A stretch of DNA of 64,000 nt from DUOA01 sp012839095 (GCA_050951505.1 JBMNJE010000011.1:248001-312000); one strand, 5' to 3'. Shown: positions 36,271 to 45,411, counted from the first letter of the stretch. Made by a program: numbers and translations. Notes: generated from the letters alone by a model not told the origin.

Positions 36271-36348
36271 ACAAGTACTTGACATAATATTGTTGTTTTT
36301 TTGTCAATAAAAGGGGTATCTATAGAACTATGGAGGGATAATATTTCG

Positions 36349-37608
36349 ATGAAAATAGTCATTGTTGGTGCCGGAATTGCTTGTGTATCTGCCATCAAAG
36401 CAATCCGGCTTTATGATAAATATTCAGAAATTGCAGTATATGGAGAGGAACCCCACTATCCATACAAGAGAATACGTCTGACCAAGGACCTTGCTGACGG
36501 AATACAGGAGAAAAATCTGCTGATTGAACAGCAATCCTGGTATGAGGAAAACCGTGTAAGCATCTACAGGGATGCAAGAGTGGAGCGCATAGATCCGGCC
36601 TATCATAAGCTCATCCTTTCTGATGGAACCAAAGTGGAATACACAGCATTACTGCTGGCTAATGGTGCGAGCAATAGTGTTTTACCGATAAAAGGGATTG
36701 ATAAGAAGGAAGTATTTACACTTCGGAATTTGCGGGATGCAAAGGAGATTCTGGAACAAGCCGGCAAATCCCAAAAGGTACTGGTTATTGGAGGCGGGAT
36801 ACTGGGGCTGGAAGTTGCATGGAGTCTTGTCAGGCTTGGCAAGAAGGTCACAGTGGTGGAGGCATTGCCCGCCTTGATGCCCAAACAATTGGACAGGACT
36901 GCCGCTTCTATATTGCAGAAGATTGTGGAATCCCATGGAGTTGTTGTTCAAACCGGCTGTCAGATTAAGGAGATTACAGGAGACGATACGGTCAACGGTT
37001 TTATTACCGATCAGGGCACACATCAGTCCTGTGATATGGTTATTCATTCTACCGGGATTCAACCAAATATTGAGCTGGTGAAGGATTCGGGCATATTGAC
37101 CCGCCAGGGAATTTTGGTAGATGAAAGAATGCAGACCAATTTTTCTGATATCTATGCTGCCGGAGATGTAGCAGAATACCGGGGCCTTGTAGCCGGATTA
37201 TGGAGTATCGCAGCTCATCAGGGTGAAATAGCCGGCAGCAATATAGCAGGACAAGACAGGGTTTGTGAAGTGCCGGTTGCTGCCACTGTTATGAACGCAT
37301 TTAGGTTCTCGTTGTTTTCTATAGGGGAATTGGATGACAGCGCAGCCGATTGCTGCATATCAGGCAAGGAAGAAGGAGACAGATATCAGAAGATTCTGTT
37401 TAAAGAAGGAAAAATTACAGGAGCGCTGTTCATGGGCAGCATAAGGGAGCTGCCCTCAATCAGGAAGTCTATGGAGCAAAAATGCTCATTCCCGGAAGTG
37501 TACAAAAGGGATATGCAGCCATCTGAATTTATGACATTGCTTAAAGAAAAACAGGCAAAAAAAGAGCTGCAGCCTGTCGGTGCAGCATCGAAAGCGGTTT
37601 ACAGATAA
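36349..37608 (+). CDS. NAD(P)/FAD-dependent oxidoreductase, NirB/rubredoxin reductase-like
   Basis: This 419-residue flavoprotein of the class with two dinucleotide folds has an FAD site IVIVGAGIAC, an NAD(P)H site VIGGGILGLEVA, and the late FAD motif DIYAAGDVAEY. Relatives pass electrons from NAD(P)H to rubredoxin, ferredoxin or nitrite reductase. The first motif has Cys where the third Gly of GxGxxG is expected. GGAGGG lies 11 bases before ATG 36349, slightly long. Its stop codon abuts the stop of the convergent serA gene with no terminator between. Confidence 0.85.
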   Translation: MKIVIVGAGIACVSAIKAIRLYDKYSEIAVYGEEPHYPYKRIRLTKDLADGIQEKNLLIEQQSWYEENRVSIYRDARVERIDPAYHKLILSDGTKVEYTALLLANGASNSVLPIKGIDKKEVFTLRNLRDAKEILEQAGKSQKVLVIGGGILGLEVAWSLVRLGKKVTVVEALPALMPKQLDRTAASILQKIVESHGVVVQTGCQIKEITGDDTVNGFITDQGTHQSCDMVIHSTGIQPNIELVKDSGILTRQGILVDERMQTNFSDIYAAGDVAEYRGLVAGLWSIAAHQGEIAGSNIAGQDRVCEVPVAATVMNAFRFSLFSIGELDDSAADCCISGKEEGDRYQKILFKEGKITGALFMGSIRELPSIRKSMEQKCSFPEVYKRDMQPSEFMTLLKEKQAKKELQPVGAASKAVYR

Positions 37609-38775
37609 TCAGCGGATTATTCTTACCTTGATTACCCCGTCAATATCATTCAGCCGATTGTGTAAGTCATCCGGGGCGCCGTTGTCTATATCAATTATGG
37701 TATAGGCTGCGTTGCCCTTGCTTTTGTTCATCATATTGGCGATGTTTATATGATGAGAAGCCAGTATGGAAGCAATCTGGCCCACCATGTTGGGAACATT
37801 GCGATGGGCAACGGTGATGCGCAGGTGATCGGATTTCGGCATTTCGCAATTAGGAAAGTTAACGGAGTTCACTATATTTCCTGTTTCCAGGAAGTATTGA
37901 ACCTGAGAAGAGGCCATGGCAGCACAATTATCCTCCGATTCCGGGGTGGATGCACCCAGGTGGGGGATGGGCACAACGTTTTCAGCCTGAATCAGCTCTT
38001 CGGTCGGAAAGTCGGTAACATATGCACTGACAGTGCCGTCCCTTAATGCTTCCAGCATATCTTCAGTAACTATAAGCTCTCCCCTTGAAAAATTCAGTAT
38101 TCGGACGCCCTTCTTTACTTTGGACAAAAAGTCCTTATTAATCAAACCTTTTGTGTCAGGCATAAGAGGTACGTGTATGGTGATGTAATCCGATTCCGCC
38201 AGCAGGCTGTCCAGGCTGTCAGCCCTGTGAACAGCCCGTGAAAGGCTCCATGCTGCTTTTACGGAAATATAGGGATCATATCCTGACACTTCCATTCCCA
38301 GTGCCTGAGCTCCATTTGCCACCAATGCCCCGATAGCACCCAGCCCGATTACTCCAATCTTTTTATTTGCTATTTCCGGCCCTACGAATCTGGATTTTTC
38401 CTTTTCGATAAGTTTAGGAATTTCACTCCCTTTCCCAATCAGGGATTTGGTCCACATAATCCCCTCTGAGATTTTTCGTGAAGAAAGAAAGAGTGCAGCC
38501 AGAACCAGTTCCTTGACCGCGTTGGCATTTGCACCAGGTGTGTTGAAAACCACGATTCCCTTATCTGTGCAGGCTTCTATAGGAATGTTGTTCACGCCTG
38601 CGCCTGCCCTGGCTATACAGAGAAGAGAGGAGGGAAGCTCCATTTCATGCATGTTTGCACTTCGCACCAGGATGCCGTGTGCATCCTCTGAAGAGTCGGT
38701 AATGCGGTAACGCTCCGGTACCAGATTGGTATATATTACATCGGATATATTATTTAGCAGCTTAATATTGTACAT
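37609..38775 (-). CDS. serA: D-3-phosphoglycerate dehydrogenase
   Basis: This 388-residue NAD-dependent enzyme commits 3-phosphoglycerate to serine synthesis. It has the active-site ARAGAGVNNI, NTPGANANAVKELVLA, the NAD motif GLGAIGALVANGAQALGM, catalytic His in IPHLGASTPESEDN, and a C-terminal ACT-like domain (about 320-388) that may sense serine. Length fits the short SerA class. It starts 22 bases after serC and is co-transcribed with it. Confidence 0.92.
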   Translation of the reverse strand: MYNIKLLNNISDVIYTNLVPERYRITDSSEDAHGILVRSANMHEMELPSSLLCIARAGAGVNNIPIEACTDKGIVVFNTPGANANAVKELVLAALFLSSRKISEGIMWTKSLIGKGSEIPKLIEKEKSRFVGPEIANKKIGVIGLGAIGALVANGAQALGMEVSGYDPYISVKAAWSLSRAVHRADSLDSLLAESDYITIHVPLMPDTKGLINKDFLSKVKKGVRILNFSRGELIVTEDMLEALRDGTVSAYVTDFPTEELIQAENVVPIPHLGASTPESEDNCAAMASSQVQYFLETGNIVNSVNFPNCEMPKSDHLRITVAHRNVPNMVGQIASILASHHINIANMMNKSKGNAAYTIIDIDNGAPDDLHNRLNDIDGVIKVRIIR

Positions 38776-38797
38776 TTCTAAACCCCTTTATTCTCAT

Positions 38798-39880
38798 CTA
38801 TTTGTTTTCAAGTTCAAATTTCTCCATAAAGCGAACCAAAGCCTTAACTCCCTCTAAAGGCATGGGATTATATATGCTGGCTCGCATTCCGCCTACGGAT
38901 CGATGCCCCGCCAGATTTACCAGCCCTGCTTTCTCAGCTTCTTTTATGAATTTTTTGTTCAGCTCTTCAGTTGGCAGTAGGAAGGGCACATTCATAAGGG
39001 AGCGATCCCTAGGTACCACAGTGCCTCTGAACAGGCTGGAATTGTCAATAAAGTCATAAAGCAGCTTCGCTTTTTCTATATTGAGCTTTTCGATTGCAGG
39101 CACACCACCCTGCCGCTTCAGCCACTGGAATACCAGCATTGCCATATAAATGGCAAAAGTAGGAGGTGTATTGTACATGGAATCATTATCTGCATGGATC
39201 TTATAATTCAGCATTGTCGGTGTGAAATCCATTGTTCTGCCGATCAAATCTTCACGTATTATTACGATGGTCAGGCCGGCCGGCCCTATATTTTTCTGAG
39301 CTCCGGCATAAATCAGGCCGAATTTGGATACATCATACACCTGAGACAATATACTGGAAGAAGCATCGGTTACCAGCGGCACCTCGCCTGTATCAGGCAG
39401 CTCGGTGAACCTGGTTCCGTATATGGTATTATTTATGGTAATGTGAAAATAGTCTGCATCCCTGGAGAATTCGGAGGGATCCAGCCCGGGGATGCGGTTG
39501 AAGCCATCCGGCTCAGAGCTTGCCACAATATTTACTGTTCCATATCTTTTTGCCTCTGCTATGGCCTTCTTGGACCACACACCGGTATTAACAAAATCAG
39601 CTTTTTTGCTTTTGTTCATTAAATTCAGGGGAACCATGGCAAATTGGGTGGATGCACCGCCTTGAAGAAACAAAACCTTATAGTTGTCGGGGATGGACAT
39701 GAGCTCCCGAAGAAGCTTCTCAGCTTCTTTGATAATTTCCAGGTACATACCGGAACGATGGCTCATCTCCATGACGGACATGCCGGTACCCTTGGCATTA
39801 ATCAGTTCATCTCTGGCCTTTTCCAATACAGGCAGAGGGAGTGCCGAGGGTCCTGCAGAAAAATTATATACTCTTTCCAT
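38798..39880 (-). CDS. serC: phosphoserine aminotransferase
   Basis: This 360-residue class V aminotransferase converts 3-phosphohydroxypyruvate and glutamate to phosphoserine. Clear family sequence: YNFSAGPSALPLPVL at the start, GGASTQFAMVPLNL, the PLP lysine in GAQKNIGPAGLT, and the C-terminal GHRSVGGMRASIYN. AGGAGG precedes the ATG. It heads the serC-serA unit. No serB phosphatase gene is recognisable here. The leader holds an apparent attenuator. Confidence 0.94.
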   Translation of the reverse strand: MERVYNFSAGPSALPLPVLEKARDELINAKGTGMSVMEMSHRSGMYLEIIKEAEKLLRELMSIPDNYKVLFLQGGASTQFAMVPLNLMNKSKKADFVNTGVWSKKAIAEAKRYGTVNIVASSEPDGFNRIPGLDPSEFSRDADYFHITINNTIYGTRFTELPDTGEVPLVTDASSSILSQVYDVSKFGLIYAGAQKNIGPAGLTIVIIREDLIGRTMDFTPTMLNYKIHADNDSMYNTPPTFAIYMAMLVFQWLKRQGGVPAIEKLNIEKAKLLYDFIDNSSLFRGTVVPRDRSLMNVPFLLPTEELNKKFIKEAEKAGLVNLAGHRSVGGMRASIYNPMPLEGVKALVRFMEKFELENK

Positions 39881-39900
39881 AATGAAGTCCTCCTATTAAG

Positions 39901-39939
39901 AAAATATAAAAACTCAATACCGATGCTCAATCGGTATTG
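39901..39939 (-). terminator. attenuator-type terminator in the serC leader
   Basis: On the minus strand a perfect 10-pair stem (CAATACCGAT at 39939-39930 with ATCGGTATTG at 39924-39915, 5-base loop) is followed by AG and a T-rich run to 39901. It stands only about 20 bases upstream of the serC start, and no reverse-strand gene precedes it closely, so it should control serC itself. Confidence 0.7.
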
Positions 39940-39994
39940 TCGGGAATTTAACAAACAATAATGTATCCGGATTACAAAATTATACTTTCTGAGT

Positions 39995-40023
39995 ATTATA
40001 CAACATTTATTTAGCTAATTAAA
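39995..40023 (-). promoter_or_regulatory. possible promoter of serC-serA
   Basis: On the minus strand: TTTAAT (40023-40018), a 17-base spacer and a perfect TATAAT (40000-39995). The leader would be about 107 bases. It includes the attenuator. The rest of the 317-base gap to 40197 has no gene. Confidence 0.4.
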
Positions 40024-40070
40024 GTAGAAAAGTATTATTTTTGAAATTTAAAATTAGTCCTGATCCTTTG

Positions 40071-40079
40071 TGTTATAAT
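40071..40079 (+). promoter_or_regulatory. possible extended -10 promoter of the Toprim gene
   Basis: TGTTATAAT is a TGn-extended -10. No -35 hexamer is evident at 16-18 bases. Confidence 0.35.
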
Positions 40080-40197
40080 TAAGGACGCATGAACAGTATG
40101 GATGTCATTCATTAGCTGAGACGAGTGAAAACAGAAGCCCTGAAGGCTTTTATGTATCCAGATCATAATTAAGAGAAAAGGTGGGTGAGAACGGCCT

Positions 40198-40797
40198 ATG
40201 ATGAAAATCAAAGAAGCCATTATCGTAGAAGGTATCTACGACAAGATGAAATTGGAGCAGTTTGTGGATGCAACCATTATTCCCACCAACGGATTTGCAT
40301 TATTCAGTGATAAAAGCCTGTTGGAAATGATTAGAAGACTGGCCGGCAAGAAGGGCATTATAATCCTTACGGATTCCGACCGGGCCGGCTTCCTAATACG
40401 CAGATACCTGCAATCCTGTATTCCCAAAGAGCAAATAAAGCATGCTTATATCCCGGAGATAACCGGCAAGGAAAAAAGAAAGGCAGCTCCTGGAAAGGAA
40501 GGATTGCTGGGGGTGGAAGGAATTTCTGAAGAGATTATTAGGGAGGCGCTTAAGAATGCCGGATACCAGCCGGCAGGGCGCAATGACGAGCGTCTAATAA
40601 CCAAACAGGACCTGTTCAGGGACGGCCTGTATGGGAAGCAGAACAGCAGCAGTCTGCGGGCAGAGCTCCTGAATGAGCTGCAGCTGCCCGCCCGCTTGTC
40701 AGTCAACGGACTGCTGGAAGTACTTAATTCACTGTTTACCTATGAAGAGTATCAGGTATTCTTATCAGGCTTTCTTAAAAATACCTTCGTAAAATAA
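40198..40797 (+). CDS. Toprim/DUF4093 protein related to ribonuclease M5
   Basis: This 199-residue protein has an N-terminal Toprim domain with IIVEGIYDKMKL and the metal motif LTDSDRAGFLIR, followed by a DUF4093-like C-terminal half (EGISEEIIREALKNAG). RNase M5 uses this fold to mature 5S rRNA. Proteins with this exact pairing in Clostridia are annotated as RNase M5-like, but true M5 activity is not proven. Start is the first ATG of ATGATG. Confidence 0.78.
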   Translation: MMKIKEAIIVEGIYDKMKLEQFVDATIIPTNGFALFSDKSLLEMIRRLAGKKGIIILTDSDRAGFLIRRYLQSCIPKEQIKHAYIPEITGKEKRKAAPGKEGLLGVEGISEEIIREALKNAGYQPAGRNDERLITKQDLFRDGLYGKQNSSSLRAELLNELQLPARLSVNGLLEVLNSLFTYEEYQVFLSGFLKNTFVK

Positions 40798-40824
40798 AAT
40801 CATGAGGTCCAATCCTCGGAGTTG

Positions 40825-42330
40825 TCAGACAAAATACAAATCTTCCGAAGGGAAATTGGCATCACATGTGACATTTATTCCCAACCTGCGCAGTGCCGAC
40901 TCATCCGTAGAGGACAGAATATGAGTACTATGCATTTCGCAGCCATATATTTCTTTCAGGCTGGACAAGGCCAATTGGGCGGTTGGGTTGGTGGTGGCAC
41001 TGATACTCAGTGCAATGAGAGTTTCCTCCAGATTAAGCCTTGTGTTCTTCAAATTCATAACGTCCCTTTTCAGGCTTTGAATTGATTCAATTATATTGGG
41101 GGAAAGCAGATGAATGTTGTCCGGAATTCCGGATATTATTTTTATTGCATTCAGAATAACACTGGAGCTGGCATTCATCAGAACAGATCTTTTTCCCGTA
41201 GCTAACACCTTGTTTTTCAGTTCAATAGCCGCACCGCATTTATTGTCCTTCCCGTCTTTGGGCATTCCATTGGTTACTCCCCTTGCAGCTATTACCACAC
41301 TCCTGTCTTCCGGAACCAGCTTGAAGTCTTCCATCAGCAGCTCTACCCTTGAAAAGCTGTCCTTGTCTGCCAGGCCTTTCGCATACTCAACCTTGTACCA
41401 AAAATAGCGGCGGATAATTTCCTGCTTGGCTGCTTCCCGTACTACTTCGTCATTTATAATGCCGAAACCGGCACGATTTACTCCCATGTCGGTAGGAGAC
41501 TTATAGACTGACTCTTCCGAGGACACTCTTTCCAGAATTCTTTTTACAACAGGGAAGATTTCCACATCCCGGTTATAGTTTACTGATGTTACGCCATAGG
41601 CCTCCAAATGAAAGGGATCTATGACGTTTAAATCCTTCAGATCCGCAGTGGCCGACTCATAGGCTACATTTACAGGATGCTTAAGCGGAAGGTTCCAGAT
41701 AGGAAAAGTCTCAAATTTGGCATATCCGCTCTTGATACCCCTCTTGCTGTCATGATAAAGCTGGGACAGGCAGGTAGCCAGCTTACCGCTGCCCGGGCCG
41801 GGACCTGTAACGATGACCAGCGGCTTGTTTGTCTTAATATAGTCATTGCTGCCAAAGCCTTCCTCGCTTAAAATGGCATTAATATCGGTTGGGTAACCGG
41901 GAGTAGGCCTGTGTATGTATGTTTTAATGTTTCGGAGTTCCAATGTGTTTCTGAACATTTTGGCTGCCGGCTGATCCTTGTATCGCGTAATCACAACCCC
42001 TGCAATGTTAAGATCCCAGGAGCGCAGATTATCAATAAGCTTTAAAACATCCATTTCATAGGTTATGCCAAAATCAGCGCGTATTTTGCGCCTTTCGATA
42101 TCTCCTGCATAGATGCATAGGATTATTTCAGCCTTGTCCTTTAATTTATGCAGCAGTTTGACCTTGACATTGGGATCATAACCCGGCAGAACCCTGGAAG
42201 CGTGGTAGTCGTAAAAAAGTTTCCCTCCGAATTCCAGGTAGAGCTTTTGATTGAAATGTTCCACTCGTTTCAGAATTTCTCGTGTCTGCTCTTCCAGATA
42301 TTTTGCGTTGTCAAAACCAGGATGAAGCAC
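40825..42330 (-). CDS. DUF1846 family protein (UPF0371)
   Basis: This 501-residue protein of the DUF1846 family is of unknown function and length-typical. Family sequences include FGGKLFYDYHASRVLPGYDP at the start, a P-loop-like VTGPGPGSGKLATC near residue 170, and GVNRAGFGIINDEVV. The glycine-rich loop suggests nucleotide binding. GGGGAGG lies 8 bases before a GTG start at 42330. It converges with the Toprim gene. Confidence 0.85.
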   Translation of the reverse strand: MLHPGFDNAKYLEEQTREILKRVEHFNQKLYLEFGGKLFYDYHASRVLPGYDPNVKVKLLHKLKDKAEIILCIYAGDIERRKIRADFGITYEMDVLKLIDNLRSWDLNIAGVVITRYKDQPAAKMFRNTLELRNIKTYIHRPTPGYPTDINAILSEEGFGSNDYIKTNKPLVIVTGPGPGSGKLATCLSQLYHDSKRGIKSGYAKFETFPIWNLPLKHPVNVAYESATADLKDLNVIDPFHLEAYGVTSVNYNRDVEIFPVVKRILERVSSEESVYKSPTDMGVNRAGFGIINDEVVREAAKQEIIRRYFWYKVEYAKGLADKDSFSRVELLMEDFKLVPEDRSVVIAARGVTNGMPKDGKDNKCGAAIELKNKVLATGKRSVLMNASSSVILNAIKIISGIPDNIHLLSPNIIESIQSLKRDVMNLKNTRLNLEETLIALSISATTNPTAQLALSSLKEIYGCEMHSTHILSSTDESALRRLGINVTCDANFPSEDLYFV

Positions 42331-42489
42331 AGTGTTTTCCTCCCCAAATAAGTATGATAATAGAATAAAACGAGCTTCGAAAAAGGATTGTCATGAACAA
42401 AAACAGTTAAACCAATCCTGATATACAATATCATATTATTTGATATTTTTCATGTATTTTTAAAAATTACCGGACTATTTTTCTGACAG

Positions 42490-42530
42490 TAAAAAATGCA
42501 AGGACAAGGCTCTTAAGCCCTGCCTTGCAT
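42490..42530 (-). terminator. intrinsic terminator after the small Phe-rich gene
   Basis: On the minus strand ATGCAAGG (42530-42523) pairs with CCTTGCAT (42503-42496) around an inner GGGCT/AGCC helix, followed by a run of T to 42491. It belongs to the small reverse gene ending at 42555. Confidence 0.75.
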
Positions 42531-42554
42531 ATTTTCAATTTTATTCCTTGTTCT

Positions 42555-42740
42555 TTACTCGCTGGTGCTGAATAACCCTCCTCCGAAGCTGGGGAACAGG
42601 ATAACCAGCAAGAGGAAAAAGAACAAAAGCTCATCCTGATTTTTGCCAAAGCTGCCGCTGCTGAACAGTATGACCAGCAGCAGGAAGAAAAACAGCAGGG
42701 AATCATTGCCGCTGCCTTTGCTGCCAAACCCAAAGCCCAT
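42555..42740 (-). CDS. small hydrophobic protein with an exact internal repeat
   Basis: This 61-residue protein starts MGFGFGSKGSGNDS and contains the 12-residue segment LLFFFLLLVILF twice, at about 15-26 and 38-49, separated by a polar Gly/Ser/Lys linker. It ends in a Gly/Phe-rich tail. GAGGTGA sits just upstream of the ATG and a good terminator follows, so it is very probably expressed. The Gly-Phe start plus hydrophobic run recalls small sporulation or spore-coat proteins such as YjcZ, but only in composition. It probably inserts in membranes as a hairpin. Confidence 0.7.
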   Translation of the reverse strand: MGFGFGSKGSGNDSLLFFFLLLVILFSSGSFGKNQDELLFFFLLLVILFPSFGGGLFSTSE

Positions 42741-42906
42741 GGAATCACCTCGCTTACGAAACTTGTATAGTAATTTTGCAGAAAGACATCTAGCCTACTA
42801 CAATAATATGTTGCAGCTGCTCAAAAAGTGAATTGCCTTTATGCTGTCAACAAACAAATCAGTACTGCATAAGCTGATATTCAGGAGAGGAAAAGAGGTA
42901 AAGGCA

Positions 42907-43344
42907 GTGAAGGATAATATTAGTGAGAAGGATGTCAGGAAAGTACTGGAGCAATATAAAGGAGTTCCCTTTAAACACAATGGAAGAACATTAAAGGGAC
43001 TGGACTGTCTGGGATTTGTGGTTCACTTCTATAGAAATTTTGGTATTCTGCTGCCGGACAGCGACGGAAGGGAAATAGATGAAAATTGGTACAAGACCGA
43101 CCCGCAAAGATATATACGCAGTATACAGAAGCTGAATGCTGTTCAGGTACCCCTGAACAATCTAAAACCTCTTGATTTGGTATATTTTGCCATATCAAGA
43201 GGAATTATTACCCATTCCGGAGTAATGATCAGCGAACGGGAATTTGCTCACATGTCACCCAGGGGCAATCTGGTAATCAGCAAGATGGAAAGGCACTGGA
43301 AGGCACGCTGCAGAGGAGCTGTCCGTTTTATGAAGTACAATTGA
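42907..43344 (+). CDS. NlpC/P60-like cysteine peptidase domain protein
   Basis: This 145-residue protein consists of a single NlpC/P60-like domain. Candidate catalytic residues are Cys in GLDCLGF, His in THSGVMI and His in FAHMS. It has no signal peptide, so unlike the secreted endopeptidase at 15646 it would act in the cytoplasm or be exported with help. GTG 42907 has GAGGT at 8 bases; the in-frame ATG at 42841 has no site. It stands alone before the alanyl-tRNA synthetase gene. Confidence 0.75.
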   Translation: MKDNISEKDVRKVLEQYKGVPFKHNGRTLKGLDCLGFVVHFYRNFGILLPDSDGREIDENWYKTDPQRYIRSIQKLNAVQVPLNNLKPLDLVYFAISRGIITHSGVMISEREFAHMSPRGNLVISKMERHWKARCRGAVRFMKYN

Positions 43345-43459
43345 CATCATTTCTTCAACTTTGTATAATACTACTTAATGACTATCGTGGAAAATGAAAG
43401 CAGAAATTTCGATTCTGTTTATTATCCATATGCAAAAGATTTTAAAGGAGTGTTTTTAT

Positions 43460-45247
43460 TTGAAATCCTATGAACTGAGGGATAAGTTCCTTTTGTTTTT
43501 TAAAGAAAAAGGACATGCCGTCATTCCCAGTGCTTCTGTCATACCCGAGAATGACCCGACTGTCCTCTTTACTACTGCCGGCATGCACCCGCTGGTACCT
43601 TATCTGCTAGGAGCAAAGCATCCGGAAGGAGTCCGGCTGACCAATGTCCAGAAGTGCATTCGTACCGGAGACATAGATGATGTCGGTGATGCGACTCATT
43701 GTACCTTCTTTGAAATGCTGGGAAACTGGTCTTTGGGCGATTATTTTAAGAAAGAAGCCATTGAATGGAGCTGGGAATTCCTTACTTCAGAAAAGTGGCT
43801 GGGTATCCCGAAAGAGAAACTGTATTTTACAGTATTTGCAGGCGACGAGGATGCCCCCCGCGATATGGAGTCCTATAACTATTGGCGTGCTCTCGGAGTA
43901 CCGGAGGAACGCATATTTTTCCTGCCCAAGGAACACAATTGGTGGGGCCCTGCAGGTGCTACCGGCCCCTGTGGACCGGATACGGAAATGTTCATTGATA
44001 CCGGCGGGGAAAAGTGCAGCCCTGACTGCCAACCCGGCTGCAGCTGCAGTAAGTATGTTGAAATCTGGAATGATGTATTCATGGAGTACAACAAAACTGC
44101 GGATGGCAGATACGAGCCCCTTAAGCAGAAGAATGTGGACACCGGCATGGGCCTGGAACGCACCATTGCTGTTTTGCAGGGTGTGGATTCGGTCTATGAC
44201 ACGGATCTCTACAAGGATATCATGGACAGGATAAAGCAGCTGGCTGAGCAGAAATACGGGCAGGATGAAGAAACAGACCGGGCTTTTCGGATCGTAGCAG
44301 ACCATATACGTACTGCCGTTTTTATCCTGGGGGATGAAAAAGGTGTCACTCCCTCCAACGTGGACCAGGGTTATGTGTTAAGAAGGCTGATCCGACGCGC
44401 CATCAGATTTGGGCTGCAAATAGGCATTCCCGAGGGAAGCACTCCGGAAATTGCACAGGTGGTTATAGAGCAGTATCGCCATATATATCCGGAGCTTGAA
44501 AGTAATGCAGAAACCATAAGCCGGGAACTGGCTCTGGAAGAAGAACGATTCCAGAGAACCATAAGGCAGGGACTGCGAGAATTTGACAAGCTTGTTGCCA
44601 GAATGGAAAAGGCTGCAAATGTAATTGACGGACCAAGCGCTTTTCGTCTGTATGATACCTTTGGTTTCCCTTTGGAGTTTACACAGGAATTGGCTGAGGA
44701 GAGGGGGTATTCTGTTGATGTGGAAGGTTTTAATGAAAGTTTCCGCCGTCATCAGGAGATTTCCCAGGCCGGTGCAGCCAAGAGATTCAAAGGCGGACTT
44801 GCCGATCATACTGAAGAGACAGCCAGGCTGCATACTGCTACCCATCTGCTGCATGCTGCACTGAGAAAGGTATTGGGAGAGAGTGTTGAGCAAAGGGGAA
44901 GCAATATAACGGCTGAAAGGCTGCGTTTCGATTTTTCCTTCCCCCGCAAGGTAAACCGGGAAGAGCTGGATGAGATAGAGCGCTTGGTAAATGAAGTCAT
45001 TGAGAAGGATATAGAGATAAGCTGTACTGAAATGCCCGTTGAAGAGGCCCAGCAATCCGGAGCCATAGGCTTGTTTGATTCCAGGTACGGCAATATGGTA
45101 AAGGTTTATACCGTAGGGGACTTTTCCAAAGAAATCTGCGGCGGACCGCATGCATCCAGAACGGGGGAACTGGGCCGCTTCAAAATTAAAAAGGAAGAGA
45201 GCTCATCAGCCGGAGTCAGAAGAATCAGAGCTGTATTGACAGACTGA
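43460..45247 (+). CDS. alaS: short alanyl-tRNA synthetase (no C-Ala domain)
   Basis: This 595-residue enzyme charges tRNA-Ala. The class II catalytic core is intact (LFTTAGMHPLVPYLLG, TNVQKCIRTGDIDDVG, FFEMLGNWSLGDYF, VDTGMGLERT), as is the editing domain with its zinc motifs HTATH (about residue 457) and CGGPH. The protein stops there, so the C-terminal DHHA1/C-Ala part of normal 870-residue AlaRS is absent by design, not by frameshift: the stop is followed by a good terminator. Start is TTG 43460 with AAAGGAG 9 bases upstream. Confidence 0.88.
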   Translation: MKSYELRDKFLLFFKEKGHAVIPSASVIPENDPTVLFTTAGMHPLVPYLLGAKHPEGVRLTNVQKCIRTGDIDDVGDATHCTFFEMLGNWSLGDYFKKEAIEWSWEFLTSEKWLGIPKEKLYFTVFAGDEDAPRDMESYNYWRALGVPEERIFFLPKEHNWWGPAGATGPCGPDTEMFIDTGGEKCSPDCQPGCSCSKYVEIWNDVFMEYNKTADGRYEPLKQKNVDTGMGLERTIAVLQGVDSVYDTDLYKDIMDRIKQLAEQKYGQDEETDRAFRIVADHIRTAVFILGDEKGVTPSNVDQGYVLRRLIRRAIRFGLQIGIPEGSTPEIAQVVIEQYRHIYPELESNAETISRELALEEERFQRTIRQGLREFDKLVARMEKAANVIDGPSAFRLYDTFGFPLEFTQELAEERGYSVDVEGFNESFRRHQEISQAGAAKRFKGGLADHTEETARLHTATHLLHAALRKVLGESVEQRGSNITAERLRFDFSFPRKVNREELDEIERLVNEVIEKDIEISCTEMPVEEAQQSGAIGLFDSRYGNMVKVYTVGDFSKEICGGPHASRTGELGRFKIKKEESSSAGVRRIRAVLTD

Positions 45248-45267
45248 TATCGCATAAACTACACTTA

Positions 45268-45306
45268 AACAGCCGCATCCTGAAGTAATGATGCGGCTGT
45301 TTTTGT
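45268..45306 (+). terminator. intrinsic terminator after the alanyl-tRNA synthetase gene
   Basis: AACAGCCGCATC (45268-45279) pairs with GATGCGGCTGTT (45290-45301), followed by TTTTTG. Confidence 0.9.
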
Positions 45307-45345
45307 CCTTCTTTTCCAGTATTTACTTAAATTTTATTATTTTCT

Positions 45346-45373
45346 TTGAAATAACGTTAGATTACGATATACT
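45346..45373 (+). promoter_or_regulatory. probable promoter of the ispH operon
   Basis: TTGAAA (45346-45351), a 16-base spacer and TATACT (45368-45373). It would drive the forward genes to 51732. Confidence 0.6.
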
Positions 45374-45411
45374 ATTAGTCAAAAGCTCTCTTTCAGGGAA
45401 GGAAAATGCAA

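Noticed and set aside
44378..45151. 257-codon open frame antisense to the alanyl-tRNA synthetase gene
   Set aside because: The opposite strand encodes a clear conserved enzyme; the antisense product has no recognisable motif.
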